Below, piece by piece: positions 47,147 through 62,519 of a stretch of DNA of 64,000 nt (positions are counted from its first letter, which is position 1; the number at the start of each line of letters is the position of its first letter). The stretch lies in assembly GCF_000346465.2 (NCBI RefSeq), contig NC_034014.1:16431661-16495660 (forward strand), given 5' to 3'. The stretch is from Prunus persica (taxonomy: Eukaryota > Streptophyta > Magnoliopsida > Rosales > Rosaceae). The position numbers were made by a program, and so were the translations under genes. Below the pieces are notes generated by a model. It was not told the origin of the DNA, did not search any database, and was given only the letters and a program-made list of their open reading frames with translations.

Positions 47147-50100
47147 TTGGATTTCCCTCAAAACAAACCAAATGACTCCTCCCACAACATTATGATGTTC
47201 CCTATGTTTTGAACTCAATCCGATATCGATTGATCCATGAAATTGGACAGTTCAGGTTCGTACGAAGTTCGTTTTGAAATAGAGTGGTTGGTGTATTGCA
47301 TAGTTTTAGCCATTGGATTTCACTCAAAACTTACCTAATGACTGTTCCCACAACATTATGATGTTCCCCAAGTTTTGGACTCAATCCGATATCAATTGAT
47401 CCATGAAATTGGACAGTTCTGTTTCTGAAACAGAGTGGTTGGTGTATAGCATAGTTTTAGCCATTGAATTTCCCTCAAAACAAATCAAATGACTCTTGCA
47501 ACCATATTAGGATGTTCCCCAAGTTTTGGACTCAATCCGATATCGATTGGTCAATGAAATTGGACAATTCAGGTTCGTACGAACTTTGTTCCGAAAAGGA
47601 GTGGTTGGTGTATTGGATAGTTTTAACAATTGAATTTTGCTCAAAACTCACAAAATGACTCCTCCCACTATATTATGATGTTCCCCAAGTTTTAGACTCA
47701 ATCAGATATCGATTGGTCAATGAAATTGGACAATTCAGGTTCGTACGAAGTTCGTTATGAAATGGAGTGGTTGGTGTATTGCATAGTTTTAGCCTTTGGA
47801 TTTCACTCAAAACTCACCAAATGACTCCTCCCACCATATTAAGATGTTCACCAAGTTTTGGACTCAATCCGATATCGATTGGTCCAAGAAATCGGACAAT
47901 CCAGAATCGTACGAAGTTCGTTCCGAAATGGAGTGGTTGGTGTATTGCACAGTTTTAGCAATTTGATATAGCTTAAAACTCACCAAATGACTCCTCCCAC
48001 CATATTATGATGTTCTCCAAGTTTTTGGCTCAATCCGATATTTATTGGTCCAAGAAATTGGACTATTCAAGTTCATACAAAGTTCGTTCTCTAATGGAGT
48101 GGTTGGTGTATTGCATAGTTTTATCAATTGGATTTCACTCAAAAGTCACCAAAGGACTCCTCCCACAACACTATGGTGTTCCCCAAGTTTAGTATTAAAT
48201 CCGATATCGATTGGTCTATGAAATTGGACAATTCAGGTTCGTACGAAGTTCGTTCTGAAAGGGGGTGGTTGGTGTATCGCATAGTTTTAGCCATTGGATT
48301 TCGTTCAAAACTACACAATTGACTCCTCCCACCATATTATGATGTTCCCCATGTTTTGGGTTTAATCCGATATCGATTTATGTTCGTGCGAAGTTCGTTC
48401 TCTAATGGAGTGGTTGGTGTATTGCATAATTTTAGCGATTGGATTTTACTCAAAACTCACCATATGACTCCTCCCACAACATTCTGATGTTCCCCTGGTT
48501 TTGGGCTCAATCCGATATCAATTGGTCCAAGAAACTGAACTGTTTAAGTTCGTACAAAGTTCGTTCTCTAATGGAGTGGTTGATGTATTGCATAGTTATA
48601 GCCATTGGTTTTCTCTCAACACTTACCAAATGACTCCTCCACCATATTATGATGTTTCCCAAGTTTTGGAGTCAATCCGATATCAATTGGTCCATGACAT
48701 CAGACAATTTAGAGTCATACGAAGTTCGTCCTGAAATGTAGTGGTTGGTGTAATGCATAGTTTGAGGAATTTGATTTCACTTAAAACTCACCAAATGACT
48801 CCTCCCACAACATTATGTTGTTACCCAAGTTTTGGACTCAAGCCGATATCTATTAGTCCATGAAATTGGACAATTCACGTTCATACGAAGTTCGTTCTGA
48901 AATGGAATGGTTGGTGTATTACATGGTTCTCGATATTGGATTTCACTCAAAACCCACCAAATGACTCTTCCCACCATATTTTGATGTTCCCCAAGTTTTG
49001 GACTCAAATCCGATATCGATTGGTCCATGAAATTGGATAATTCAGGTTCATATGAAGTTCGTTATGAAATGGAGTGGTTGGTGTATTGCATAGTTCTAGA
49101 GATTGGATTTCACTCAAAACCCACCAAATAACACCTCCCACCATATGATGATATTCCCCAAGCTTCGGATTCAATCCGATAACGATTGGTCCACAAAATT
49201 GGACAATTCAGTTTCGTACGAATTTCGTTCTGAAATGGAGTGGTTAGTGTATTGCATAGTTCTAGAGATTGAATTTCACTCCACCAAATGACTCCTCCCA
49301 CCATATTATGATGTTCCCCAAGCTTTGGACTCGGTCTTATATCGATTGGTCTACGAAATTGGACAATTCAGGTTCGAACGAGGTTCGTTCGGAAATGGAG
49401 TGGTTGGTGTATTGCGTAGTTCTAGGGATTAGATTTCACTCAAACCCACCAAATGACTTCTCCAACCATATTATGATGTTCCACAAGCTCTGGACTCCAT
49501 CCTATATAGGTTGGTCCATGAAATTGGACAATTCAGGTTCGTACGTAGTCCGTTCTGAAACGGAGTGGTTGGTGTATTGCATAGTTCTGGAGATTGGATT
49601 TCACTGAAAACTTACCAAATGACTCCTCCCACCATATTATGATGTTCCCCGAGCTTTGGACCCAATCCGAGATCGATTGGTCCCTGAAACTGGACAATTC
49701 AGGTTCATACGAAGTTCGTTCTGAAATGGAGTGGTTGGTGTATTGCATAGTTTTAGCCATTGCATTTCGGTCCAAACTCACCAAATGACTCCTCCCACCA
49801 TATTAAGNNNNNNNNNNNNNNNNNNNNNNNNNNNNNNNNNNNNNNNNNNNNNNNNNNNNNNNNNNNNNNNNNNNNNNNNNNNNNNNNNNNNNNNNNNNNN
49901 NNNNNNNGACTCAATCCGATATCGATTGGTCCATGAAATTGGACAATTCAGGATGGTACGAAGTTCGTTCTAAAATGGATTGGTTGGTGTTTTGCATAGT
50001 TCTGGAGATTGGATTTCACTCATAACCCAACAAATGACTCCTCCCAAAATATTATAATGTTCCCCAACTTTTGGACTCAATCCGATATCGATTGGTCCAC

Positions 50101-53100
50101 GAAATCACACAATTCAGGGGCGTACGAAGTTCTTTCTGAAATGGAGTGGTTGGTGTATTGCATAGTTTTAGCCATCGGATTTCCCTTAAAGCTCACCAAA
50201 TGACTCCTCCCACAACATTATGATGTTCCCCAAGTTTTGGACTCAATCCGATATCAATTGGCCCATGAAATTAGACAATTCAGGTCCGTACGAAGTTCGT
50301 TCTCAAATGGAGTGGTTGGTGTATTGCATAGTTTTAGCCATTGCATTTGTTCAAACCATATTATGATGTGCGCCAACTTTTGGACTTAATCCGATATCGA
50401 TTGTTCCATAAAATTGGATAATTCAGGTTCGTACGAAATTCGTTTTGAAATGAAGTGGTTAGTGTATTGCATAGTTTTAGCCATTGGATTTCACTCAAAA
50501 CTCACCAAATGACTCCTCCCACAACGTTATGATGTTCCCCAAGTTTTGGACTCAATCCGATATCGATTGGTCCACGAAATTCCACAATTGAGGTGCGTAA
50601 GAAATTTATTCTAAAATGGAGTGGTTGGTGTATCGCATAGTTCTAGAGATAGGATTTCACTCAAAACCCACCAAATGACTCCTCCCACCATATTATGACG
50701 TTCCCCAAGGTTTTGGACTCAATCTGATACCGATTGATCCATGAAATTGGACAATTCAGGTTTGTATGAAGTTCGTTCTAAAATGGAGTGGTTGGGGTAT
50801 CTTATAGTTCTAGAGATTGGATTTCACTCAAAACCCGCCAAATGACTCCACCCACCATATTCTGACGTTGCCCAAGTTTTAGACTCAATTCGATATCAAT
50901 TGGTCCATGAAATTGGACAATTCAGGTTTGTACGAAGTTCGTTCAGAAATGGAGTGGTTCGTGTATTGCATAGTTTTAGCCATTAGATTTCGATCCAAAC
51001 TAACCGAATGACTCCTCCCATCATATTATGTTATTCCCCAAGCTTTGGACTCAATCCGATATCGATTGGTCCATGAAATTGGACGACTCAAGTTCGTATA
51101 AAGTTCGTTCGCAAATGGAGTGCTTGGTATATTTCACAGTTTTAGCCATTGGATTTCACTCAAAACTTCAACAAATGACTACTCCCACAATATTATGATG
51201 TTCCACAAGTTTTGGACTCAATCCGATATCAATTGGTCCCTGAATTCAAACAATTCAGAGTCGTACAAAGTTCGTTCTGAAATGGAGTGGTTGGTGTTTT
51301 GCATAGTGTTAGCCATTGGATTTCGCTCAAAACTCACCAAATGACTCCTCCCACAACATTATGATGTTCCCCAAGTTTTCAACTCAATCCGATGTCGATT
51401 GGTCCATGAAATCGGACAATTCAAGTTTGTACGATGTTCGTTCTGAAGTGGAATGGTCGGTGTATCCCATAGTTCTAGAAATTGGATTTCAGTCAAAACC
51501 CACCAAATGACTCCTCCCACCATATTAAGATTCTCCCCAAGCTTTAGACTCAATCCGATATCGACTGGTCCATGAAATTGGACAATTCATGATTGTACGA
51601 AATTCGTTTTGAAATGGAGTGGTTGGTGTATTGCATAGATCAAGAGATTGGATTTCACTAGAAACCCACCAGACGACTACTCCCACCATATTATGATGTT
51701 TCCCAAGTTTTGGGCTCAATCCGATATGGATTGGTCCCTGAAATTCGACAATTCAGGTTCGTACGAAGTTCGTTCTGGAATGGAGTGGTTGGTATATTGC
51801 AAAGTTTTAGCCATTGGATTTCACTCAAAACCCACCAAATGACTCCTCGCACCATATTATGATGTTCCCCAAGCTTTGGACTCAATCTGATATCGATTGG
51901 TCCATGAAATTGGGCAATTCAGGTTCGTACGAAGTTCACTGGTTGGTGTATTGCATAGTTTTATCCATTGGATTTTACTCAAAACTCACCAAATGACTCC
52001 TTCGACAACATTATATTGTTCCCCAACTTTTGGACTCAATCCGATATCAATGGGTCCATGAAATCAGACAATTCAGGTTCATACGAAGTTCGTTCTGAAA
52101 TGGAGTGGTTGGTGTATTGCATAGTTTCAGCCATTGGATTTCACTCGAAACCCAACAAATGACTCCCCCCATATTATGATGTTCCCTAAGCTTTGGACTC
52201 AATCTGATATCGATTGGTCCATGAAATTGGACAATTCAGGTTCGTACGAAGTTCATTCTGAAATGGAGTAGTTGTTGTATTGCATAGTTCCAGAGATTGG
52301 ATTTTACCCAAAACTCACCAAATGACTCCGTCCACCATGTTATGTTGTTCCTCAAGGTTTGGGCTCAATCCGACATCGATTGGTCCAAGAAATCTGAATA
52401 TTCATGTTTGTACGAAGTTTGTTCTCTAACGGAATGGTTGGTGTATTGCATAGTTATAGCGATTAGATTTTTCTCTAAACTCTCCAAATGACTCCTCCCA
52501 CAACAGTATGATGTTCCCCATGTTTTGGACTCAATCCGATAGCGATTGGTTCATGAAATTACACAATTCAGGTTAGTACGAAATTTGTTCTGAACTGGAG
52601 TGGTTGGTGTATTCCGTAGCTTTTGCCATTGGATTTGACTCAAAAGCCACCAAATGACTAGTCCCACCATATTATGATATTCCCCAAGCTTCGGACTCGA
52701 TCCGATATCGATTGTCTCATGAAATTGGATAATTCGGGATCGTACAAAGTTCATTTTGAAATGGAGTGGTTGGTGTATTGCATAGTTTTAGCCATTGAAT
52801 TTCCCTCCAAACCCACCAAATGACTCCTCCCATTCCCCAAGTTTTGGACTCAATCCGATATTTTGGTCAATGAAATTGGACAATTCAGGTTCGTACGAAG
52901 TTCGTTATGAAGTGGAGTGGTTGGTATATTGCACAGTTCTAGCCAATGGATGTCGGTTCAAACTCACCAAGTGACTCCTCCCACCATATTATGATGTTCC
53001 CCAAGCTTTGGACTCAATCCGAAAACGATTGGTCCATGAAACTGGACAATTCATGTTCGTACGAAGTTCGTTCTAAAATAGAGTGGTTGGTGTATTCCAA

Positions 53101-56100
53101 AGTTCTAGAGATTGGATTTCACTCAAAAATAACCAAATGACTCCTCCCACCATATTAAGATTCTCCCCAAGCTTCGTACTCAATCCGATATCGACTGGTC
53201 CCCGAAATTGGACAATTCCGGATTATACGAATTTCGTTTTGAAAAGGAGTGGTTGGTGTATTGCATAGTTCTAGAGATTGGATTTCACTAGAAACCCACC
53301 AAATGACTCCTCCCACCATATTATGAAATTTGACAATTCAGGTTCGTACGAAGTTTGTTTTGAAATAGAGTGGTTGGTATATTGCATAGTTTGAGCCATT
53401 GGATTTCACTCAAAACTCACCAAATGACTCCTCCCACAATATTATAATGTTCCCCAACTTTGGGACTCAATCCGATATCAATTGGTTCACAAAATTGGAC
53501 AATTCAGGTTCGTACGAAGTTCATTTTGAAATGGAGTGGTTGGCCTATTGCACAGTTTTAGCCATTGGATTTCGGTCCAAACTCACGAAATGACTCCTCC
53601 CACTATATTATGATGTTCCCCAAGCTTTGGACTCAATCCAATGTCGATTGGTCCATGAAATGGGACAATTCAGGTTCGTACGAAGTTCGTTCTAAAATGG
53701 AGTGGTTGGTGTATTGCATAGTTCTAGAGATTGGATTTCACTCAAAAATAACCAAATGACTCCTCCCACCATATTATGATGATCCCCAAGTTTTGGACTC
53801 AATCTGATATTGATTGGTCAATGAAATGGGATAATTCAGGTTCGTAAGCAGTTCGTTCTGAAATGGAGTGGTTGGTGTATTGCATAGTTCTAGAGATTGG
53901 ATTTCACTCAAAAACCACCAAATAACTCCTCCCACGATTTTTTGATGTTCCCCAAGCTTTGGACTCAATCCGATATCGATTGTTCCATGAAATTGGACAA
54001 TTCAGGTTTGTAAGAAGTTCGTTTTGAAATGGGGTGGTTGGTGTATTGCATAGTTTTAGCCATTGGATTTCACTCAAAAACCCCCAAATGACTCCTCCCA
54101 CCATATTATGTTGTTCCCTAAGTTTTGGACTCTATCCAATATCGATTGGACCATGAAATTGGACAAGTCAGGATCGTAAGAAGTTCGTTCTAAAATGGAG
54201 TGGTTGGTGTATTGCATAGTTCTAGTAATTGGATTTCACTCAAAACAAACCAAATGACTCCTCGCACTATATTATGTTGTTCCCCAACTTTTCGACTCAA
54301 TCCGATGTCGATTGGTCCATGAAATCGGACAATTCAGAGTCGTACAAACTTCGTTATGAAATAGAGTGGTTGGTGTATTGCGTAGTTTTAGCCCTTGGAT
54401 TTCACTCAAAACTTACCAAATGATTCCTCCCACCATATTGTGATGTTCCCCAACTTTTGGACTCAATCTGATATCGATTGGTCCATGAAATCGTACAATT
54501 CAGGTTCGTACGAAGTTCGTTCTAAAATGGAGTGGTTGGTCTATTGCATAGTTTTAGCAATTGGATTTAGTTCAAAACTCTCCAAATGACAACTCCCACC
54601 ATATTATGCTGTTCCCCAAGTTTTGGACTCAATCCGATATCGATTGTCCATGAAATTCGACAATTCAGGTTCATATGAAGTTCGTTCTAAAATGCAGTGG
54701 TTAGTGTATTGCATAGTTGTAGAGATTGCTCTCACTCAAAACCCAACAAATGACACCTCCAACTATATTATGATGTTCTCCAAGTTTTGGACTCAATTCG
54801 ATAACGATTGGTCCCTGATATTAGACAATTCAGATTCGTACGAAGTTTTTTCTAAAATGCAGTGACTGGTGTATCGCATGTTCGTACGAAGTTCGTTCTC
54901 TTATGGAGTGGTTGGTGTATTGCATAGTAATAGCGATTGGATTTCACTCAAAACTCACCAAATGATTCCTCCCACAACATTATAATGTTTCTCAAGTTTT
55001 GGACTCAATCCGACATTAATTGGTCCATGAAATCAGACCATTCAGAGTCGTACGAAGTACGTTTTTTAATAGCGTGGTTGGTGCATCGCATAGTTCTAGA
55101 GATTGGATTTCACTTAAAACCTACCAAATGACTCCTTCCACCATATTATCATGTTCCCTAAGTTTTGGACTCAATCCGATATAGATTGGTCCATGGAATT
55201 GGACAATTCAGGTTCGTACGAAGATCGTTCTAAAATCTAGTGGTTGGTGTGTTGCATATTTCTAGGGATTGGATTTCACTTAAAACCCACCAACTAAATC
55301 CTCCCACCATATTATGACGTTCCCCAAGCTTCGGACTAATCCGATATGATTGGTCCATGAAATTGGACAAGTCAGGTTCGTACGAAGTTCGTTCTGAAAT
55401 GGAGTGGTTGGTGTATTGCATAGTTCTGGAGATTGGATTTCACTAAAAACCCACCAATTGACTCCTCCCACCATATTATGTTGTTCAACAAGATTCAGAC
55501 TCAATCCGATATCGATTGGTCGATGAAATTGGACAATTCTGGTTCGTACGAAGTTCGTTATGAAATGGACTGGTTGGTGTATTACACAGTTTTAGAGATT
55601 GAATTTCACTTAAAACCAACCAAATGACTTCTCCCACCATATTACGATGTTCCCCAAACTTCGGACTCAATCCAATATCGATTGGTCCATGAAATTGGAC
55701 AATTCAGGTTCGTATGAAGTTCGTTCTGAAATGGAGTGGTTGGTGTATCGCATAGTTCTAGAGATTGGATTTCCCTCAAAACCCACCAAATAACTCCTCC
55801 CACCATATTATGATATTCCCCAAGCTTCGGACTCAATTCGATATCAATTGGTTCATGAAATTTGACAGTTCAGGTTCGTATGAAGTCCATTCCGAAATAG
55901 AGTGGTTGGTGTATTGCCTAGTTCTGGGGATTGGATTTCACTCAAAACCTACCAAATGACTCCTCCCACCATAATATGATGTTCCCCAAGTTTTGACCTT
56001 AATCCGATATCGATTGGTCCTGAAATTGGACAATTCAGGTTCATACGAAGTTCGTTCTGAAATGGAGTGGTTGGTGTACTGCATAGTTTTTGTTATTGGA

Positions 56101-59100
56101 TTTCGCTCAAAACTCACAAAATGACTCCTCCCCAATATTATGATGTTCCCCAAGTTTTGGACTCAGTCTGATATTGACTGGTCCATGAAATTGGACAATA
56201 CATGTTAGTAAGAAGTTCGTTCTGAAATGGACTAGTTGGTGTATTGCATAGTTTTACCCATTGGATTTCACTCAAAACTCACCAAATGACTCTTACCACC
56301 ATATTATGTTCTTCCCCAACTTTTGGGCTAAATCCGATATCGATTGGCCCATGAAATTGGACAATTTAGGTTCGTGTGAAGTTCGTTTTGAAATGGAGTG
56401 GTTGGTGTATTGCATAGTTTTAGCCATTGGATTTCACTCAAAACTTACCAAATGACTCCTCCCACCACATTATGATGTTCCCCAAGTTTTGGACTCAATC
56501 TGATATTGATTGGTCCAAGAAATCGGACAATTCAGAGTCGTACGAAGTTCGTTCTGAAATGGAGTGGCTGGTGTATGGCATAGGTTTAGCCATAGGATTT
56601 CACTCAAAACTCCCCAAATGACTCCTCCCACAACATTGCGATGTTCCCACGTATTGGACTCAATCTAATATCGATTGGTCTATGAAATTGGACAATTCAG
56701 GTTCGTACGAAGTTCGTTTTTTAATAGCGTGGTTGGTGCATCGCATAGTTCTAGAGATTGGATTTCACTCAAAACCCACCAAATGACTCCTCCCACCATA
56801 TTATCATGTTCCCCAAGTTTTGGACTCAATCCAATACAGATTGGGTCGATAGAATTGGATAATTCAGGTTCGTACTTAAAATCTAGTGGTTGGGGTATTG
56901 CATATTTCTAGAGATTGGATTTCACTTAAAACCCACCAAATAACTCCTCCCACCATATTATGATGTTCCCCAAGCTTCAGACCCAATCCGATATCAATTG
57001 GTCCATGAAATTGGACAAGTCAGGTTCGTACGAAGTTCGATCTGAAATGGAGTGGTTGGTGTATTGCATGGTTCTGGAGATTGGATTTCCCTCAAAAGCC
57101 ACCAAATAAATCCTCCCACCCATATTATCATATTCCCCAAGCTTCGGACTCAATTCGATATCGATTGGTACATAAAATTGGACAATTCAAGTTCGTACGA
57201 AGTCCATTCTGAAATGGACTGGTTGGTGTACTACGCAGTTCTAGAGATTGGATTTCACTCAACACCCACCAAATGACTCCTCCCACCATATTACAATGTT
57301 CCCCAAGTTTTTCTCTCAATCCGATGTTGATTGGTCCACGAAATCGAACAATTCAGGTTCATACGAAGTTTCTTTTGAAATGGAGTGGTTGGTGTATTAC
57401 ACAGTTCAAGAGATTGGATTTCACTCAAAACCCACCAAATGACTCCTCCCACTATATTATGACATTCCTCAAGTTTTAACCTCAATCCGATATCGATTGG
57501 TCCCGAAATTGGACAATTCAGGTTCGTACGAAGTTCGTTCTGAAATAGAGTGGTTGGTGTACTACATAGTTTTTGTCATTAGATTTCGCTCAAAACTCAC
57601 CAAATGACTCCTCCGCCATATTATGAAATTGGACTATTCATGTTCGTACGAAGTTTGTTCTCTACTGGAGTGGTTGGTGTAATGCAAAGTTGTAGGGATT
57701 GGGTTTTACTCAAAACACACCAAATGACTCCTCCCACAATATAATGATGTTCCCCAAGTTTTGGACTCAATCCCATATCGATGGGTCCACGAAATTGTAA
57801 AATTCAGGGTCGCACGAAATTCGTTCTGAAATGGGGTGGTTGGTGTATTGCATAGTTTTAGCCATTGGATTGCACTCAAAACTCACCAAATGACTCTACC
57901 ACCACATTATGATGTTCCCCAGGGTTCGGACTCAATCCGATATCGACTAGATCATGGAATTGGACGATTCAGGTTCGTAAGAAGTTCGTATTGAAATGGA
58001 GTGGTTGGTGTATTGCATAGTTTTAGCTATTGGATTTCACTCAAAACTCACCAAATGACTCCTCCCACAACGTTATGATTTTTCCCAAGTTTTAGACTCA
58101 ATCTGAAATAGATTGGTCCATGAAATTGGACAATTCAGGTTCGTACGAAGTTCGTTATGAAATGGAGTGGTTGGTGTATTGCATAGTTTTACCTATTGGA
58201 TTTCACTGAAAACTCACCAAATGACTCCTCCCACAACATTACGATGTTCCCCTTGTTTTGGACTCAATCCGATATCGATTGGTCCATGAAATTGGACAAT
58301 TCAGGTTCGTACGAAGTTCATTATGAAATGGAGTGCTTAGTGTATCGTATTATGACGTTCCCCAAGCTTCGGACTCAATTCGATATCGATTGGTCCTTGA
58401 AATTGGACAATTGAAGTTCGTACGAAGTTCGTTCTGAAATGGAGTAGTTGGCGTATTACGCAGTTCTAGAGATTGGATTTCACTCAAAACCCACCAAATG
58501 ACTCCTCCCACCATATTACGATGTTACCCAAGTTTTTCGCTGACTCCGATATTGATTGGTCCACGGAATCAAACAATTCAGTTTCGTACGAAGTTTGTTT
58601 TAAAATGGAGTGGTTGGTGTATTACATAGTTCAAGAGATTGGATTTCACTCAAAACCCACCAAATGACTCCTCCCATCATATTATGATGTTCTCCAACGT
58701 TTGGACTCAATCCGATATCGTTTGGTCCATGAAATTCTACAATTCATGTTCGTACGAAGTTCGTTCTGAAATGGAGTGGTTGGCGTATTGAATAGTTGTA
58801 GAGGTTAGATTTCACTAAAAACCCACCAAATGACTCCTCCCACCATATTATGATGTTTCCCAAGCTCCGAACTCAATTCGATATCGATTGGTCCACGAAA
58901 TTGGACAATTCAGATCGTACAAAGTTCGTTCTGAAATAGAGTGGTTGTTGTATTGCATAGTTCTAGAGATTGGATTTCACTCAAAATCCACCAAATGACT
59001 CCTCCCACTATATTATGATGTTGCCCAAGTTTAGGACACAATTCAATATCGATTGGTCCATGAAATCGAACAATTCAGGTTCGTACGAAGTTCGTTCTGA

Positions 59101-62100
59101 AATGGGGTGGTTGATGTATTGCATATTAATAGCTATTGAATTTCTCTCAAAACTCACCAAATGACTCCTCCCACCGTATAAGGGTGTTCCTGAAGTTTTG
59201 GGCTCAATCCGAGATCGATTGGTCCAAGAAATTGGACTATTCATGTTCATATGAAGTTGATTCTCAAATGGAGTGGTTGGTGTATTGCATAGTTATAGCA
59301 ATTGGATTTTACTCAAAACTCACCAAATAACTCCACCCACAACATTATTATGTTCCCCAAGTTTTGGACACGATCCGATATCGATTGGTCCTTTAAATTG
59401 GACAATTCAAGTTCGTACGAAGTTCGTTCTCTAAAGGAGTGGTTGGTGTATTGCATAGTTTTAGCCGTTGGATTTCACTCAAAACTCCCCAAATGACTCC
59501 TCCCATAACATTATGATGTTCCCCAAGTTTTGTACTCAATCTGATATCAATTGGTCCATGAAATTGGACTATTTAGGTTCATACGAAGTTCGTTCTAAAA
59601 TGGAGTGGTTGTTCTATTGCATAGTTCTAGAGATTGGATTTCACTCAAAACCCACCTAATGACTCCTCCCACAACATTTTGATGTTCCCCAAATTTTGGA
59701 CTCAATCCGATATTGATTGGTCCATGCAATTGGACAATTCAGGTTTGTACGAAGTTCATTCTGAAATGAAGTGGTTGGTGTGTTGCATGGTTCTAGATAT
59801 TGGATTTTACTCAAAACCCACCAAATGACTCCTTCCACCATATTATGATGTTCCCATGTTTTGGCCTCATTCCAACACCGATTGCTCTCTGAAATCAGAC
59901 AATTCAGAGTCGTACGAAGTTCGTTCTAAAACGGAGTGGTTAGTGTATTGCATAGTTCCAGAGATTGTATTTCTCTCAAAACCCACCAAATGACTCTTCC
60001 CACCATATTATGATGTTTTTGGACTCAATCCGATATCGATTGGCCCACGAAATCGAACAATTCAGGTTCGTACGAACTTGATTACGAAATGGAGTGGTTG
60101 GTGTATCGCATAGTTCTAGCTATTGGATTTCACTCAAAACTCACCAACTGACTCCTCCCACCATATTATGATGTTCCCCAAGTTTTGGACTTAATCTGAT
60201 ATTGATTGGTCCATGAACTTGGACAATTCAGGTTCATACGAAGTTCATTTTGAAATGGAGTGGTTGGTGTATTCCATAGTTTTAACCATTGGATTTCACT
60301 CAAAACTCACCAAATGACTCCTCCCACAACATTAGGATGTCCCCCATGTTTTGGACTCAAACCGATATAGATTGGACCATGAAATTAGACAATTCTAGAA
60401 ATTGGATTTCCCTCTACACCCACCAACTGACTCCTCCCACAACATTATGATGTACCCCAAGTTTTGGACTCAATCTGACATCGATTGGTCCATGAAATTG
60501 GAGAATTCAGGTTCGTACGAAGTTCGTTCTGAAATGGAGTGGTTGGTGTATTGCATAGTTCTTGAGATTGGATTTCACTCAAAACAAACGAAATGACTCT
60601 TCCCACAATATTATGATGTTCGCAAAGCTCCGGACTCGATTCGATATCGATTGGTCCATGAAATTTGACAATTCAGATTCGTACGAAGTTCGTTATGAAA
60701 TGGAGTGGTTGGTGTATTGCATAGTTATAACCATTGGATTTCGCTCAAAACACACCAAATGACTCCTCCAACTATATTATGACGTTCCCCAACGTTTCAA
60801 CTCAATCCGATATCAATTGGTCCATGAAATCGGAGAATTCCGGTTCATATGAAGTTCGTTTTGAAATGGAGTGGTTGGTGTATTGCATAGTTTTAGCTAT
60901 TGGATTTTGGTCAAAACTCAGCAAATGACTCCTCCCACCGTATTATGATGTTCCCAAAGTTTTGGGCTCAATCCGGTATCGATTGGTCCAAGAAACTGGA
61001 CTATTCATGTTCGTACGAAGTGCGTTCTCTAATGGAGTGGTTGGTGTATTGCATAGTTATAGCGATTGGATTACACTCAAAACTCACCAAATGATTCCTC
61101 CCACAACATTTCGGTGTTCCCCAAGTTTTGGACTCAATCCGATATCGATTGGTCCATGAAATCGAAAAATTCAGAGTCGTACGAAGTTTGTTCTGAAATG
61201 GAGTGGTTCGTTAATTGCATAGGTTTAGCGATTGGATTTCACTCAAAACTCTCCAAATGACTCCTCCCACAACATTATGATGTTCCCCAAGTTTTGGACT
61301 CAATCCGACATGAAATTGGACAATTCAAATTCGTATGAAGTTCATTTTGAAATGGAGTGGTTGGTGTGTTGCATAGGTTTAGCCATTGGATTTCGCTCAA
61401 AACTCCCCAAATGACTCATCCCACAACATTATGTTGTTCCCCAAGTTTTGGGCTCAATCCGACATCGATTGGTCTATGAAATTGGACAATTCAGGTTCGT
61501 ACGAAGTTTATTCTGAAAAGGAGTGGTTGGTGTACTGTATGGTTCTACAGATTGGATTTCACTCAAAATCCACCAAATGTCTCCTCCCGCCATATTATGA
61601 TGTTCCCCAAGTTTTGGACTCAATCCAATATCGATTGGTCCAAGAAATCGGATAATTCATGTTCATACGAAGTTTGTTTTGAAATGGAATGGTTGGTGTA
61701 TTGCATAGTTCAAGAGATTGGATTTCACTCAAAACCCACCAAATGACACCTCCCACCATATTATGACGTTCCCCAACTTTTGGACTCAATCCAATATCGA
61801 TGGGTCTATGAAATTGTACAATTCATGTTCGTACGAAGTTCGTTCCGAAAAGGAGTGGTTGGTGTATTGCATAGTTCTAGAGGTTGGATTTCACCCAAAA
61901 CCCACCAAATGACTCTTCCCACCATATTATGATGTTCCCCAAGCTCCGGAATCAATTCGATATCGATTGGTCCTTGAAATTGGACAATTCAGATTCGTAC
62001 TAAGTTCGTTCTGAAATGGAGTGGTTGTTGTATTGCATAGTTTTAGCTATTGGATTTCTCTCAAAACACACCAAATGACTCCTCCAACTATATTATGACG

Positions 62101-62519
62101 TTCCCCAACGTTTCAACTCAATCCGATATCAATTGGTCCATGAAATCGGAGAATTCCGGTTCATATGAAGTTCGTTTTGAAATGGAGTGGTTGGTGTATT
62201 GCATAGTTTTAGCTATTGGATTTTGGTCAAAACTCAGCAAATGACTCCTCCCACCGTATTATGATGTTCCCCAAGTTTTGGGCTCAATCCGATATCGATT
62301 GGTCAAAGAAATTGGACAATTCAGGTTCGTACGAAGTTCATTCTGAAATAGAGTGGTTGGTGTATTGCATAATTCTAGCAATTGGATTTCACTCAAAACC
62401 CCCCAAATGACTCCTCCCACCATATTATGTTGTCCCCCAAGCTTCGGACTCTATCCGATATCGATTGGTCCATGTAATTCGACAATTCAAGTTCGTATAG
62501 AGTTCGTTCTAAAATGGAG
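47147..62519 (+). repeat. 166-bp satellite, block C (about 92 monomers)
   Basis: Same monomer and orientation as blocks A and B. It contains local duplications: 52122-52825 matches 44985-45690 of block B, 56710-56930 matches 55065-55280, 58458-58690 matches 57233-57460, and 62046-62280 matches 60730-60964. Several monomers are shortened by internal deletions. It breaks off inside a monomer (ATGGAG) at 62519, where retrotransposon pol begins. Confidence 0.95.
49808..49907. other. Assembly gap (100 N) inside the satellite
   Basis: The left flank ends at CACCATATTAAG and the right flank resumes at GACTCAATCC. In an intact monomer these are separated by about 17 bp, so the real missing length should be about 17 bp plus a whole number of monomers. 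The 100 N is a placeholder. Confidence 0.9.

Noticed and set aside
10945..62410. Dozens of ~64-codon ORFs spaced 166 bp apart on both strands (such as MDFTQNPPNDSSHHIMMF...)
   Set aside because: They are the satellite monomer read in successive frames; the period is not a multiple of 3, both strands are open, and stops and deletions occur freely. They are not a protein family.
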